NCBI GenBank assembly: GCA_907163375.1
Contig: CAJQUW010007829.1
Location: forward strand, 118,226 to 182,225
Direction: 5' to 3'
Length of the DNA stretch: 64,000 bases
Source of the DNA: Prostheceraeus crozeri
Lineage: Eukaryota > Platyhelminthes > Polycladida > Euryleptidae
The translations under genes and the position numbers were made by a program. The notes under the pieces were generated by a model that made no database searches, was not told the origin of the DNA, and was given only the letters and a program-made list of their open reading frames with translations. Positions 1-6,806 of the stretch are shown here, one piece after another. Position 1 is the stretch's first letter, and every line of letters begins with the position of its first letter.

Positions 1-507
1 AAATCTGCAGTCATTAAAAATAAACATCAGATAAAAATGTTAAAAGAACAATTAGAAGATGAAATAGAAAAACTACCTGAAAGAATTAAAAAAAATTTAA
101 AGCAGTTACAAACTACATTCCAAAAAAGTGTTGATGAATTGAGTTCTAAAATTACTCAACAAATGAAAAAGATGAATAGAATAATAAATGAAGTAAACTC
201 ACTTAATCAAAAAGTTGATAAAATGAAAACTCTTAAAATCAATTTAGAAAATGAATTAAAGAAAAATTTACAAGAAAACTCTAAAGAAAATAAAGAACAG
301 TTAGATTCTGTTAAAAGACAATTAGATGTTCTTAAAATTAAGTTAAATGCACTTAAAACGGCATTGAAGATTAATCAGCAGAAAATGCAAGTTAATAGAA
401 AAGAAATTAAAGTACATCACACGCTGCTTGACGCAATAGATAAAGTGCAACAGTCAATTAATAAAGTTATCTCGAAGTTGTTGTCCATTCACAAACGTAA
501 ATCTTGA
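1..507 (+). CDS. fibre-like coiled-coil stalk protein (C-terminal part)
   Basis: The reading frame is open from the window edge to a stop at 507. It encodes a Lys/Glu/Asn-rich protein with long heptad-like stretches, predicted as an extended coiled coil, ending in KRKS. In copy B the equivalent gene begins at 12,843 with a head resembling phage tail-fibre repeats (GDVLSGPLHL, then TNKQYVD). Its place directly upstream of the capsid genes, and its shape, suggest a virion spike or fibre; that is inference. A hairpin-forming GC-rich cluster follows the stop (537-549). Confidence 0.6.
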   Translation, partial: KSAVIKNKHQIKMLKEQLEDEIEKLPERIKKNLKQLQTTFQKSVDELSSKITQQMKKMNRIINEVNSLNQKVDKMKTLKINLENELKKNLQENSKENKEQLDSVKRQLDVLKIKLNALKTALKINQQKMQVNRKEIKVHHTLLDAIDKVQQSINKVISKLLSIHKRKS

Positions 508-606
508 TCGACGAAGTCTTGGGTTTCTAACCTATCGGAGCGAAGCTCCTCGAGGCTTTAGCCGAACGTGGATATTTTTCCCAAAAGTCAAATTTAATCC
601 TAAAAA
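508..606 (+). repeat. GC-rich palindrome cluster between fibre and pVI-like genes
   Basis: An island of higher GC in an AT-rich element. It holds the 13-mer palindrome GGAGCGAAGCTCC at 537-549 (5-bp stem, 3-base loop) beside the recurring phrase GGCTTTAGCCGA. Copy B has the same cluster plus extra palindromes at 16,373-16,500. It lies right after a stop codon, so a role as a 3'-end hairpin is possible, but the same palindromes also occur inside genes. Confidence 0.6.
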
Positions 607-1086
607 ATGCCTATAATTTATAAACACAATCTTAAACAATTTGCTTCAAATCAAAAAATTGCTCATGAACCACGTATGAATCCGGTTTACCATTATGATA
701 ATAGAGAAACCGTTCAAAAAGAAGGGGATGGCATCTTTTCTGGTATTGGAAGTATCGTTAACTTAATTAAAAATAATAGAGATTTGATTACATCTGCTGC
801 AAAAGGAGCAGCTGCTATAGGTAGTACAGCTAGTGCAATATCAAATGCTGTTAAATCACAAAACGAATAAAAACAACTAGAAGCTATTCGTAAACTCAAG
901 AATGATTCTGAAGAACTAAAAAAATTAAAAAAACTTTCAGATGAAACAAAAAACAAAATTGCTAACATGGCTGTTGGGGAACCCTTGAGGAGCGGAGCTC
1001 CGTCTGATAGTAAACATAATGAAAAAACAATTGAAGAAATAAGAGGTAATGGCGTCAGCAGCGGAGCTGGTCTAGCAAAATTCTAA
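607..1086 (+). pseudogene. small pVI/pX-like virion protein, copy A (broken)
   Basis: Begins MPIIYKHNLKQFASNQ, followed by a Gly/Ala-rich membrane-active-looking segment (IFSGIGSIVNLI, then AAKGAAAIGSTASAIS) and a charged helix. All three Polintons carry it between the fibre-like gene and the major capsid gene. The amphipathic Gly/Ala segment resembles adenovirus pVI/pX-type minor virion proteins described for adintoviruses; this is similarity of character, not a firm family assignment. About one break. The C-terminal part holds an in-frame GC-rich palindrome (989-1001) that copy C lacks. Confidence 0.55.
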
Positions 1087-1176
1087 AATTATATTTTAGT
1101 AAAAATTTTTAGTAATTTTTTTAGTAAAAATTTTTTCTGTCTGTGAGAAAAACAAGTCAAATTATTTTTTATAAAA
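1087..1176 (+). promoter_or_regulatory. conserved leader of the major capsid gene
   Basis: A T-rich stretch with repeated TTTTAGTAAAA units, then a conserved box (CTGTCTGTGAGAAAAACA) and TTATTTTTTATAAAAATG, whose ATG is the capsid start. Copies B (17,100-17,246) and C (29,034-29,100, minus strand) keep the box and the TTTTTTATAAAAATG end while the sequence between drifts. This points to a real promoter or leader. No transcript evidence is available here. Confidence 0.45.
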
Positions 1177-2511
1177 ATGTCTTCGCTTATCGAAAATAAA
1201 TTTAGATTAGACGATCCTCCGTTCGTCAGTTATAATCAAAAAAAGAATGACTATATAAGAATTGCTATGAATCCCGGATCTTCCAGTAGAGTAAACACTG
1301 GAGGTGATTTAATTTTTGAAGTTGATAATCAGCAGAGCTATTTATATTTACCTGATTCATTTTTACACTGTGAATATTCTTTATATAGTGATGCTAATTT
1401 TACAACACCATTACCAGATACCGATAATATTACACTAGAAAATAATTTTTTTCCAAGATTATTTACACAAATGCGTTTAGATGTTGCAACTCAAAATATA
1501 GAAACAATAAGTGATTCCCCAGGTGTAATTGATACAATGCTTAGATTTGTAATAATTGGTGAAAATAATAAAAAGTATAAAGTCGAAGGTTGGTTTCCTG
1601 ATACTAATGATGGTATAATTATTGATGATTTAACTCACGCCGGAACAGATGCCGCAGGAATTGCGAAAGATGTAGAAAATATTGCAAAACATTTAAATAA
1701 AACAAACAATACTGCATATAAAGAAAGACGTGAATTTAACAAGAAAAGTAAGCAAACAGTAAATTGGTCATTGTCTCCATTATTCGGTTATTTAGATTAT
1801 GTCAAAATATCATATCAATTAAAATTTAAATTAATAATTCATCGTACAGCAAATAATGAATTAATCTTTTTTGGTAAGACTGGAAAAAAAGCATATTTAA
1901 AAATTGATAGACTTGAATGGTGGATTAAACATATTACTCCTAGTTTAGAGATTGAAACAGCTATTGCAAAAAGATTAAATACTAACAAACCAATTCCAGT
2001 AAATTTTCTAAAGCGTACTGCTAGTTCAGTAACTTTTTCAGAGCAAAGATTTAACTGGCATTTTACTAGAACTGCGAATACTCCAAGATATTTATTACTA
2101 ACATTTCAAAGAAATAATTCTCCAAGTTTTGATAAGAACAATAATATTTTTCATATTAATACAATTCGAAGTTTACAAGTTTCATTAAATCAAACTCGAT
2201 ATCCAATTGATCCATTAAGATTCGATGATACCAATAATCAATTTATGGAAGGATATGATTCTTATCGAAATCTTTGTATAGAATTTGGAGTTGAACCACA
2301 ATTAACTCCTGGAGATTGGAGACATTTATATCCAATTTTCTGTTTCGATTTAAGTGCACAATCTGAAGATATTATTAAAAATGGTTGTGATGTAACAATT
2401 AATATTGAAAAGAAAGATTCCACAACTTCATTGATGGCTTATGGTTTATTGCTAGAAGATGTAAAATATTCTATTGAAATTCTTAATGGAAAGATGACTA
2501 GGATCGGCTAA
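1177..2511 (+). CDS. Polinton major capsid protein (double jelly-roll type), copy A
   Basis: 444 residues, apparently whole. The N-terminus (MSSLIENKFRLDDPPFVSYN) is shared by all copies. The C-terminal half has the pattern I associate with Polinton major capsid proteins: YPIFCFDLSAQSE, then GCDVTINIEKK and a final LLLEDVKYSIEILNGKM strand. The protein would form the icosahedral shell as pseudo-hexameric capsomers. It is the central gene of the structural block, between the two pVI/pX-like genes. Start chosen at the ATG after TTTTTTATAAAA, the position conserved in copies B and C. Function rests on family resemblance read by eye. Confidence 0.82.
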   Translation: MSSLIENKFRLDDPPFVSYNQKKNDYIRIAMNPGSSSRVNTGGDLIFEVDNQQSYLYLPDSFLHCEYSLYSDANFTTPLPDTDNITLENNFFPRLFTQMRLDVATQNIETISDSPGVIDTMLRFVIIGENNKKYKVEGWFPDTNDGIIIDDLTHAGTDAAGIAKDVENIAKHLNKTNNTAYKERREFNKKSKQTVNWSLSPLFGYLDYVKISYQLKFKLIIHRTANNELIFFGKTGKKAYLKIDRLEWWIKHITPSLEIETAIAKRLNTNKPIPVNFLKRTASSVTFSEQRFNWHFTRTANTPRYLLLTFQRNNSPSFDKNNNIFHINTIRSLQVSLNQTRYPIDPLRFDDTNNQFMEGYDSYRNLCIEFGVEPQLTPGDWRHLYPIFCFDLSAQSEDIIKNGCDVTINIEKKDSTTSLMAYGLLLEDVKYSIEILNGKMTRIG

Positions 2512-2600
2512 GGCCAGGGAGCTTAGCTCCGATCGGTTAATAACCTGAGGACCTTTGGTCCGATCGGCTAAAGCCCAAGACTTCGTCGATTAATTAATTT
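2512..2600 (+). repeat. palindrome cluster after the capsid gene
   Basis: Within 90 bases there are four small palindromes: GGAGCTTAGCTCC (2518-2530), GGTTAATAACC (2535-2545), GGACCTTTGGTCC (2549-2561) and GGCTAAAGCC (2566-2575), followed by AAGACTTCGTCGATT. Copy B has only part of the set at the same place, so units have been gained or lost. Confidence 0.7.
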
Positions 2601-2604
2601 TTTC

Positions 2605-2745
2605 ATAACTAGAATAGATTAAAATTTTTGTTAACTTAAAAATTCTTAACTTAAAAATTTTTTCATAACTAGAATAGATTAAAAAAATTCTTAACTTAAA
2701 ATTTTTTCATAACTAGAATAGATTTAAATTTTTGATAACTTAAAA
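2605..2745 (+). repeat. tandem repeats upstream of the core-protein gene, copy A
   Basis: Three imperfect copies of a roughly 45-60-base unit containing CATAACTAGAATAGATTAAA and TTAACTTAAAA lead into TTTTTTTATTAAAAATG. Copy B has two units (about 18,660-18,740) and copy C one (27,676-27,722, minus strand). The element-to-element change in number and the position just before a start codon suggest a promoter-proximal repeat. Confidence 0.65.
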
Positions 2746-2759
2746 TTTTTTTATTAAAA

Positions 2760-3245
2760 ATGTCGCAAGCGAAAAGTAATAATAATAATAAAACTGTTGA
2801 ATTAAAATTACGTAATATTGTTGACAAAAATACACCTAAAACTATTACGATTAACAAAAAAAAGTATTACATAAGTAAACCAATGATAGAGAATATTCAA
2901 TTACAAGAAGAAAAGAATGGCGGGATTCTCCCATTAATTCCACTAATAATAGGTGGCATAGCAGCTGCAGGAAGTGTTGCAGGTGGGACAGCTGGTATTG
3001 TCCAAGCAGTAAATAAAAATAAATCAGAGAAGGCAGCATTAGAAGAACAAAAACGTCATAATAGAGAGTTAGAGAAAGTTGCTAGGGGTGAAGGAGTAGT
3101 AGATAATTTTATTAGTAAATTAAAATTAGTTGATGAAGGAAAACGAGTTCTTAAAAATATTCTCCACAATGTTGATGATTTAATTGAAATTAAAGAAACT
3201 AAAGATGGTTCTGGAATATATCTAAGTCCTAGTATGATTCGGTAA
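2760..3245 (+). CDS. pX/pVI-like virion core protein, copy A
   Basis: 161 residues. Basic Lys/Asn-rich N-terminus, then a strongly hydrophobic Gly/Ala segment at about residues 60-80 (GGILPLIPLIIGGIAAAGS), a charged helix (EKAALEEQKRHNRELEK) and a C-terminal GSGIYLSPSMIR. The hydrophobic Gly/Ala segment and the GxGIYLxP tail recall adenovirus pX/pVI-like virion core proteins reported for adintoviruses. A role in packaging DNA or disrupting the membrane on entry would follow. It is intact in all three copies, the only gene here that is. Confidence 0.6.
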   Translation: MSQAKSNNNNKTVELKLRNIVDKNTPKTITINKKKYYISKPMIENIQLQEEKNGGILPLIPLIIGGIAAAGSVAGGTAGIVQAVNKNKSEKAALEEQKRHNRELEKVARGEGVVDNFISKLKLVDEGKRVLKNILHNVDDLIEIKETKDGSGIYLSPSMIR

Positions 3246-3330
3246 TAACCTCAGGACCTTTGGTCCGATCGGCTAAATCCTCTGAACAAAGTTGTATCGG
3301 CTAAAGCCTCAGGACCTTTGGTCCGATTAG
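3246..3330 (+). repeat. palindrome cluster upstream of the PLA2-integrase gene
   Basis: GGACCTTTGGTCC occurs twice (3254-3266 and 3312-3324), separated by GGCTAAA phrases and a GAACAAAGTTG half-palindrome. Copy B has a diverged version (19,243-19,300) in which GGTCC has become GGTTC, so the palindromes have decayed there or were replaced. Confidence 0.65.
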
Positions 3331-3374
3331 GTACAACATTTATTTTATCTTTTAAATTTTTTTTATCTTTTAAA

Positions 3375-4724
3375 ATGAATTCTACAAATTCCGAAAATTT
3401 AATTAAATTAAAAATTTCTAATTTAGATTTATTGAATTATCTATTAAACAAAAATGAAAACTCAAATTGTCAGCATATTGGAGGTGACAAGAACAAAGTT
3501 CCATACCACTTCGGTGGTGATATACAAAAAACATTAGAAAACTTTCCTGGATTTATTTGGAGTAAATATTCGAAAGAAAAACATCTTCCTGGTCATTCAT
3601 ATACCGGTCCAGGAACTCGATTAGATATAAGACTAGATGAGAATAATAATCCGAAACCAGGTGAAGAACCAATAAATAGAGTAGATGCCGCAGCTTACAG
3701 GCATGATTTAGCTTATCGAAATCATGATCTAAGTTCTCGACATGCAGCTGATAAGAAGATGATTCAAGAATTAGATAGTATTCAAAACCCTACATTTAGA
3801 GAAAAAATTGAAAGAATGTTTGTTAAGAAAGCTTTACAAGCTAAAATATTATTCGGACAGGGTTTAAATGAAACGACAGCAAAGCTGTCTGAGAGCAACG
3901 CTCGAACTAATAACTCTGAGAGCAACGCTGGAACCTACGCGTCCGAAATCCACAAGGAATATAGAAGGCCTAAATATTTATTGAAAGTAAAAGTATTTAA
4001 TAAAGATGATATTTGGAGTGCTGATCTTATTCATATGCCGAATGAAAGGGACTACAAATACGCATTGACCGTTATAGATTTATATACACGATACGCTTGG
4101 GTAAAGCCTTTAAAAAATAAAAGTGGTCTATCAGTTAAATATGCGTTTGAAGGAATCTTTAAAGAAAGTAATAGAAAGCCAAGGAAATTGTTTGTTGATA
4201 AAGGATCGGAATTTTATAACCGAAACGTTCAGCCACTATTTGAAACTGTTTATTCAACTGAAAATGCAGGGAAGGCCGTAGTGATAGAAAGATTCAATCG
4301 GACGTTGAAAAATATAATTTTCAAAAAATTTACTCAGCAAGGAAATCAGAAATGGTTGAAGATATTACCAGGAGTTGTAGAAGAGTACAATAATAAAGTT
4401 CATTCTGGTATTGAAGAAACTCCAAAGAATGCTTCTGACGACCCTGATTTGATACGAAAGAAAATATTCGAGAATAATAATTTGAATGAGAGTAATCCGA
4501 ATTTGCAGAAACTTAAGCCGAAATTTAAAATTGGAGATAGAGTTAGAATATTTAAATATAAGAATAAATTTGAAAAAGGCTTTGTTGGTTATTGGACTAA
4601 AGAAATATTTGAAATTTCTAAAATAAATCAAAGTTATCCGATTACTTACGAAATCAAAGATTTAGATGATGAAGATATCAGAGGCCGTTTTTATCAAAAT
4701 GAATTACAACGAACTGATTTTTAA
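3375..4724 (+). CDS. phospholipase A2-integrase fusion, copy A
   Basis: 449 residues in one frame. Residues about 60-125 match the parvovirus VP1-type phospholipase A2: Ca-binding loop YTGPG at 76-80 and catalytic RHDLAY at 109-114. From about 200 on it is a Polinton/retroviral-type integrase catalytic core: ADLIHM (D217), FVDKGSEFYN (D275), ERFNRTLK (E305), then an SH3/chromo-like tail with FKIGDRVRIFKYKNKFEKGF. The first domain would breach membranes during entry; the second would insert element DNA. Start chosen at MNSTNSENLIKLK because copies B and C begin there. A low-complexity linker (about 163-192) joins the domains and differs between copies. The same fusion occurs in B (19,323-20,669) and, decayed, in C. 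Confidence 0.83.
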   Translation: MNSTNSENLIKLKISNLDLLNYLLNKNENSNCQHIGGDKNKVPYHFGGDIQKTLENFPGFIWSKYSKEKHLPGHSYTGPGTRLDIRLDENNNPKPGEEPINRVDAAAYRHDLAYRNHDLSSRHAADKKMIQELDSIQNPTFREKIERMFVKKALQAKILFGQGLNETTAKLSESNARTNNSESNAGTYASEIHKEYRRPKYLLKVKVFNKDDIWSADLIHMPNERDYKYALTVIDLYTRYAWVKPLKNKSGLSVKYAFEGIFKESNRKPRKLFVDKGSEFYNRNVQPLFETVYSTENAGKAVVIERFNRTLKNIIFKKFTQQGNQKWLKILPGVVEEYNNKVHSGIEETPKNASDDPDLIRKKIFENNNLNESNPNLQKLKPKFKIGDRVRIFKYKNKFEKGFVGYWTKEIFEISKINQSYPITYEIKDLDDEDIRGRFYQNELQRTDF

Positions 4725-4795
4725 TTATCATTATTATTATTATTGGAACTAACGTTTCGGGAATGAAATTCCCTTGTTAGGCGTAGCCATAGAAC

Positions 4796-5254
4796 CTACG
4801 GTTCGTTCAATTCTAACATTATATCTAGAAATGGTACTCCTTTTTGTAATTTGTACAAAACGTATAAACATAATTGTCCACAATAGGTAGTGCCTGGTGT
4901 TTGAATTTGAAACGTATTGTATGTTCCCGTTCCAAGTAATTCTGTTACTTCATTTGTAGGGGGCAAACCGTATGAATCAAAATAATAGTTCTGCTGATGA
5001 TTTTTAACGCCTGCTGACCAATGTACGCTTTTTTGGTCTGAAGTGTGAAGATTGGTTACGAAATTTACAGTTATTGATGGAACTTTGTTCCGGGAACTGA
5101 AGGTTCCTGTTGGCTTATTTTTTAGGAATTGTAATTCGTCTCTCATTAGAACATGAAAATTCTTTATTCCTAATTCATTTGCGATTTTCTTTAGGTCGAA
5201 ATTTGTCGTAGTTTGCGTTCCATATAATTTTAAAAACTCATTTATGTTGTTCAT
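4796..5254 (-). CDS. adenain-type cysteine protease, copy A
   Basis: 152 residues, convergent with the integrase gene. Catalytic signatures of the adenovirus-type maturation protease are visible: VHWSAG (His), FDSYG (acidic residue) and TYCGQLCLYVLY (Cys with preceding Gln). It would cleave capsid precursors during virion maturation. At 5071-5109 there is a 39-base in-frame insert made of two small palindromes, absent from copies B and C, adding 13 residues before the His motif. The reading frame is open throughout. Confidence 0.8.
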   Translation of the reverse strand: MNNINEFLKLYGTQTTTNFDLKKIANELGIKNFHVLMRDELQFLKNKPTGTFSSRNKVPSITVNFVTNLHTSDQKSVHWSAGVKNHQQNYYFDSYGLPPTNEVTELLGTGTYNTFQIQTPGTTYCGQLCLYVLYKLQKGVPFLDIMLELNEP

Positions 5255-5700
5255 TTTATAATAAAAAAATTTCTTAAGGGACCCCTAGAAGTCAGAAAGG
5301 ACCCTTAGAAGTTAGAAGGGAGGGGGTAGTAGAACTACGTTCATATGATATTGAAGGATATATTCTTGCGGCTTCTTCCACTTTTGTTTCTTCCACTTTT
5401 AAAGAAATATTATTAGTCACATGATATATTTTAAAAACCTGAAAGATGGATAAAATTCATGAATTTGAAATTCTCAACTTTTATGATTTTTGGTGTCCTT
5501 GAACGGTCATGATTTAAGCGAGAAAATTGTAATTCTCAAATTTGAGATTACGTGATATTTCGAGAACGGCTAAATTTTTGAAATTTTGTTTTTTTGAAAA
5601 TTTGTCACTACCTAAATTTTCCCCCCTTCGGCCTTCGGCCACGTGAAATTTGAAGTCTACCTAAATTTTTGAAATTTTGATTTTTTTGAAAAAACCCGCA
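5255..5700. repeat. subterminal AT-rich repeats of copy A
   Basis: No gene. The part around 5330-5440 (GTAGAACTACGTTCAT, TTCTTCCACTTTT) is a diverged relative of the start of the membrane-protein gene in copy C's terminal repeat, reversed. The rest is AT-rich with recurring CCTAAATTTTTGAAATTTTG units, the same unit type that makes up the ends of copy C. A phrase with GAACGGTCATGATTT near 5500 recurs in copy B at 21,410 and 21,490. Confidence 0.6.
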
Positions 5701-5778
5701 AAAGTGTGACATCTGGCGCAAGCGAAGCGAAGCAAAGCGAAGCGAAGCGTCGCGCCGGATGTCACACTATATACTACT
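5701..5778. repeat. terminal palindrome and right end of copy A
   Basis: GTGTGACATC (from 5704) and its reverse complement ending at 5767 flank a run of GCGAAGC/AGCGAAGC units, giving a long hairpin of about 64 bases. The element then closes with ATACTACT at 5778. Copy C has the same arrangement at both ends (23,936-23,971 and 41,705-41,740), so this fixes the boundary. The following six bases, GATCTT, would be the target duplication if the left end outside the window carries them too. Confidence 0.75.
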
Positions 5779-5888
5779 GATCTTTTGGTTCGGGAGGTAT
5801 AAACTCCCACGCGAAGCTAGAGAAGTTTAATTTTCTTCTTCTTCTTTAAAAATAAAAATAGAATAAAAATAAATTTTTTTATTTAAAA

Positions 5889-6656
5889 ATGAGTGAAGTA
5901 CCCCCATTAAATAAAAAGAAACTCAAATTTAATCATCATCCAAATTTATCTAATAAAGTTTTGTCAGTTATTTGCGGAAGATCAGGTTGTGGAAAAACGT
6001 ATCTATTATTTAAAATTTTAACGACTCCAAATTTTTTGGATTATAACAATCTTATAATTTATAGAACAACGGCAGAACAACCCGTCTATCAATTTTTAAA
6101 ATATGGATTTGAAAATAATCTTAAAAAAACAGCAATTGCTTCATTATTCAAAGAATATGAAAAATCTGAAGATGAAGAAGAAATAAGTTCGTGGTGTGAA
6201 GAAGCAACAAAAAATAGTCAGTTAGTAGAATCTAATAAAAATAACCATATAAAGATACAATTAATAGATGATAGTGGTAATATGCAAGATCCTAGTAAAC
6301 TAGATAAAACAATGAAACATTGTGTAATTTTTGATGATTGTGTTAATGATAGAAATCAGTCAGTTCAGAGAAATTATTTCACAAGAGGTAGACATAATAA
6401 CTGTAATGTATTTTATTTAACACAAAGTATGTATTCATTAGACGGAAGTGTTATTAGAAAGAATGCAAATATATTTATACTATTTGAAATAAATGCAAGA
6501 AACTTAAGTGATTTGTTAAGAGATTTATGTGTAAGAAATAAAGATGAATTTAAACAATCGTGTAATAATGCTTGGTCAAAAGATTATGGCTTCATTACAA
6601 TTAATATTGATAAAAAAATTCATGATAGAGTTATCGAACAATTGTTCTCTGACTAG
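5889..6656 (+). CDS. FtsK/HerA-type genome-packaging ATPase, copy B
   Basis: 255 residues, apparently whole. Walker A GRSGCGKT at residues 30-37 after strand VLSVIC; Walker B-like HCVIFDDCVND near 145-155; sensor-like region FYLTQSMYSLD. This is the packaging ATPase of Polintons and related double-jelly-roll viruses, which pumps DNA into the capsid. Start at the ATG after TTTTTTTATTTAAAA. The stop is followed at once by small palindromes. Copy C has the same gene in decayed form (34,847-35,750). Confidence 0.85.
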   Translation: MSEVPPLNKKKLKFNHHPNLSNKVLSVICGRSGCGKTYLLFKILTTPNFLDYNNLIIYRTTAEQPVYQFLKYGFENNLKKTAIASLFKEYEKSEDEEEISSWCEEATKNSQLVESNKNNHIKIQLIDDSGNMQDPSKLDKTMKHCVIFDDCVNDRNQSVQRNYFTRGRHNNCNVFYLTQSMYSLDGSVIRKNANIFILFEINARNLSDLLRDLCVRNKDEFKQSCNNAWSKDYGFITINIDKKIHDRVIEQLFSD

Positions 6657-6806
6657 GCTTCGCCTCGAGGGGCTTCGCCCCGACTGAAAGTCGATAGAAC
6701 ATTTGTTTACCGAGTGATAAAAAAATATACAAATATAGTGTTATAGTATTTTATTATTTTTTATTTTATGTATATATCAAATTTGTCTATCTCAGAAATT
6801 AGAAAA
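6655..6806 (+). repeat. palindromes and AT-rich spacer after the ATPase gene
   Basis: AGGCTTCGCCT (6655-6665, overlapping the stop codon) and GGGGCTTCGCCCC (6669-6681) sit at the end of the ATPase gene. The remainder is AT-rich spacer before the convergent polymerase gene. These hairpins at a convergent gene end could act as 3'-end signals. Confidence 0.55.

Larger units (their letters stand above)
1..5778 (+). mobile_element. Polinton copy A, right part (left part outside window)
   Basis: Polinton/Maverick, adintovirus-like. In order: fibre-like stalk gene, pVI-like gene, major capsid protein, pX/pVI-like core protein, phospholipase A2-integrase fusion, and an adenain-type protease on the opposite strand. 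The right end (5320-5778) matches the end of copy C: a stretch related to the start of C's terminal membrane-protein gene, AT-rich units, then a palindrome and the final bases ATACTACT. Within the window it looks nearly whole, with about one break. Its protein genes are close to copy B (the core protein differs at about four of 160 residues by eye), so the two copies are recent relative to each other. Confidence 0.88.

Noticed and set aside
5704-5767. GCGAAGC run considered as a CRISPR-like or plain microsatellite array
   Set aside because: The units have no spacers, and the run is enclosed by inverted arms shared with other Polinton tips, so it is part of a terminal hairpin.
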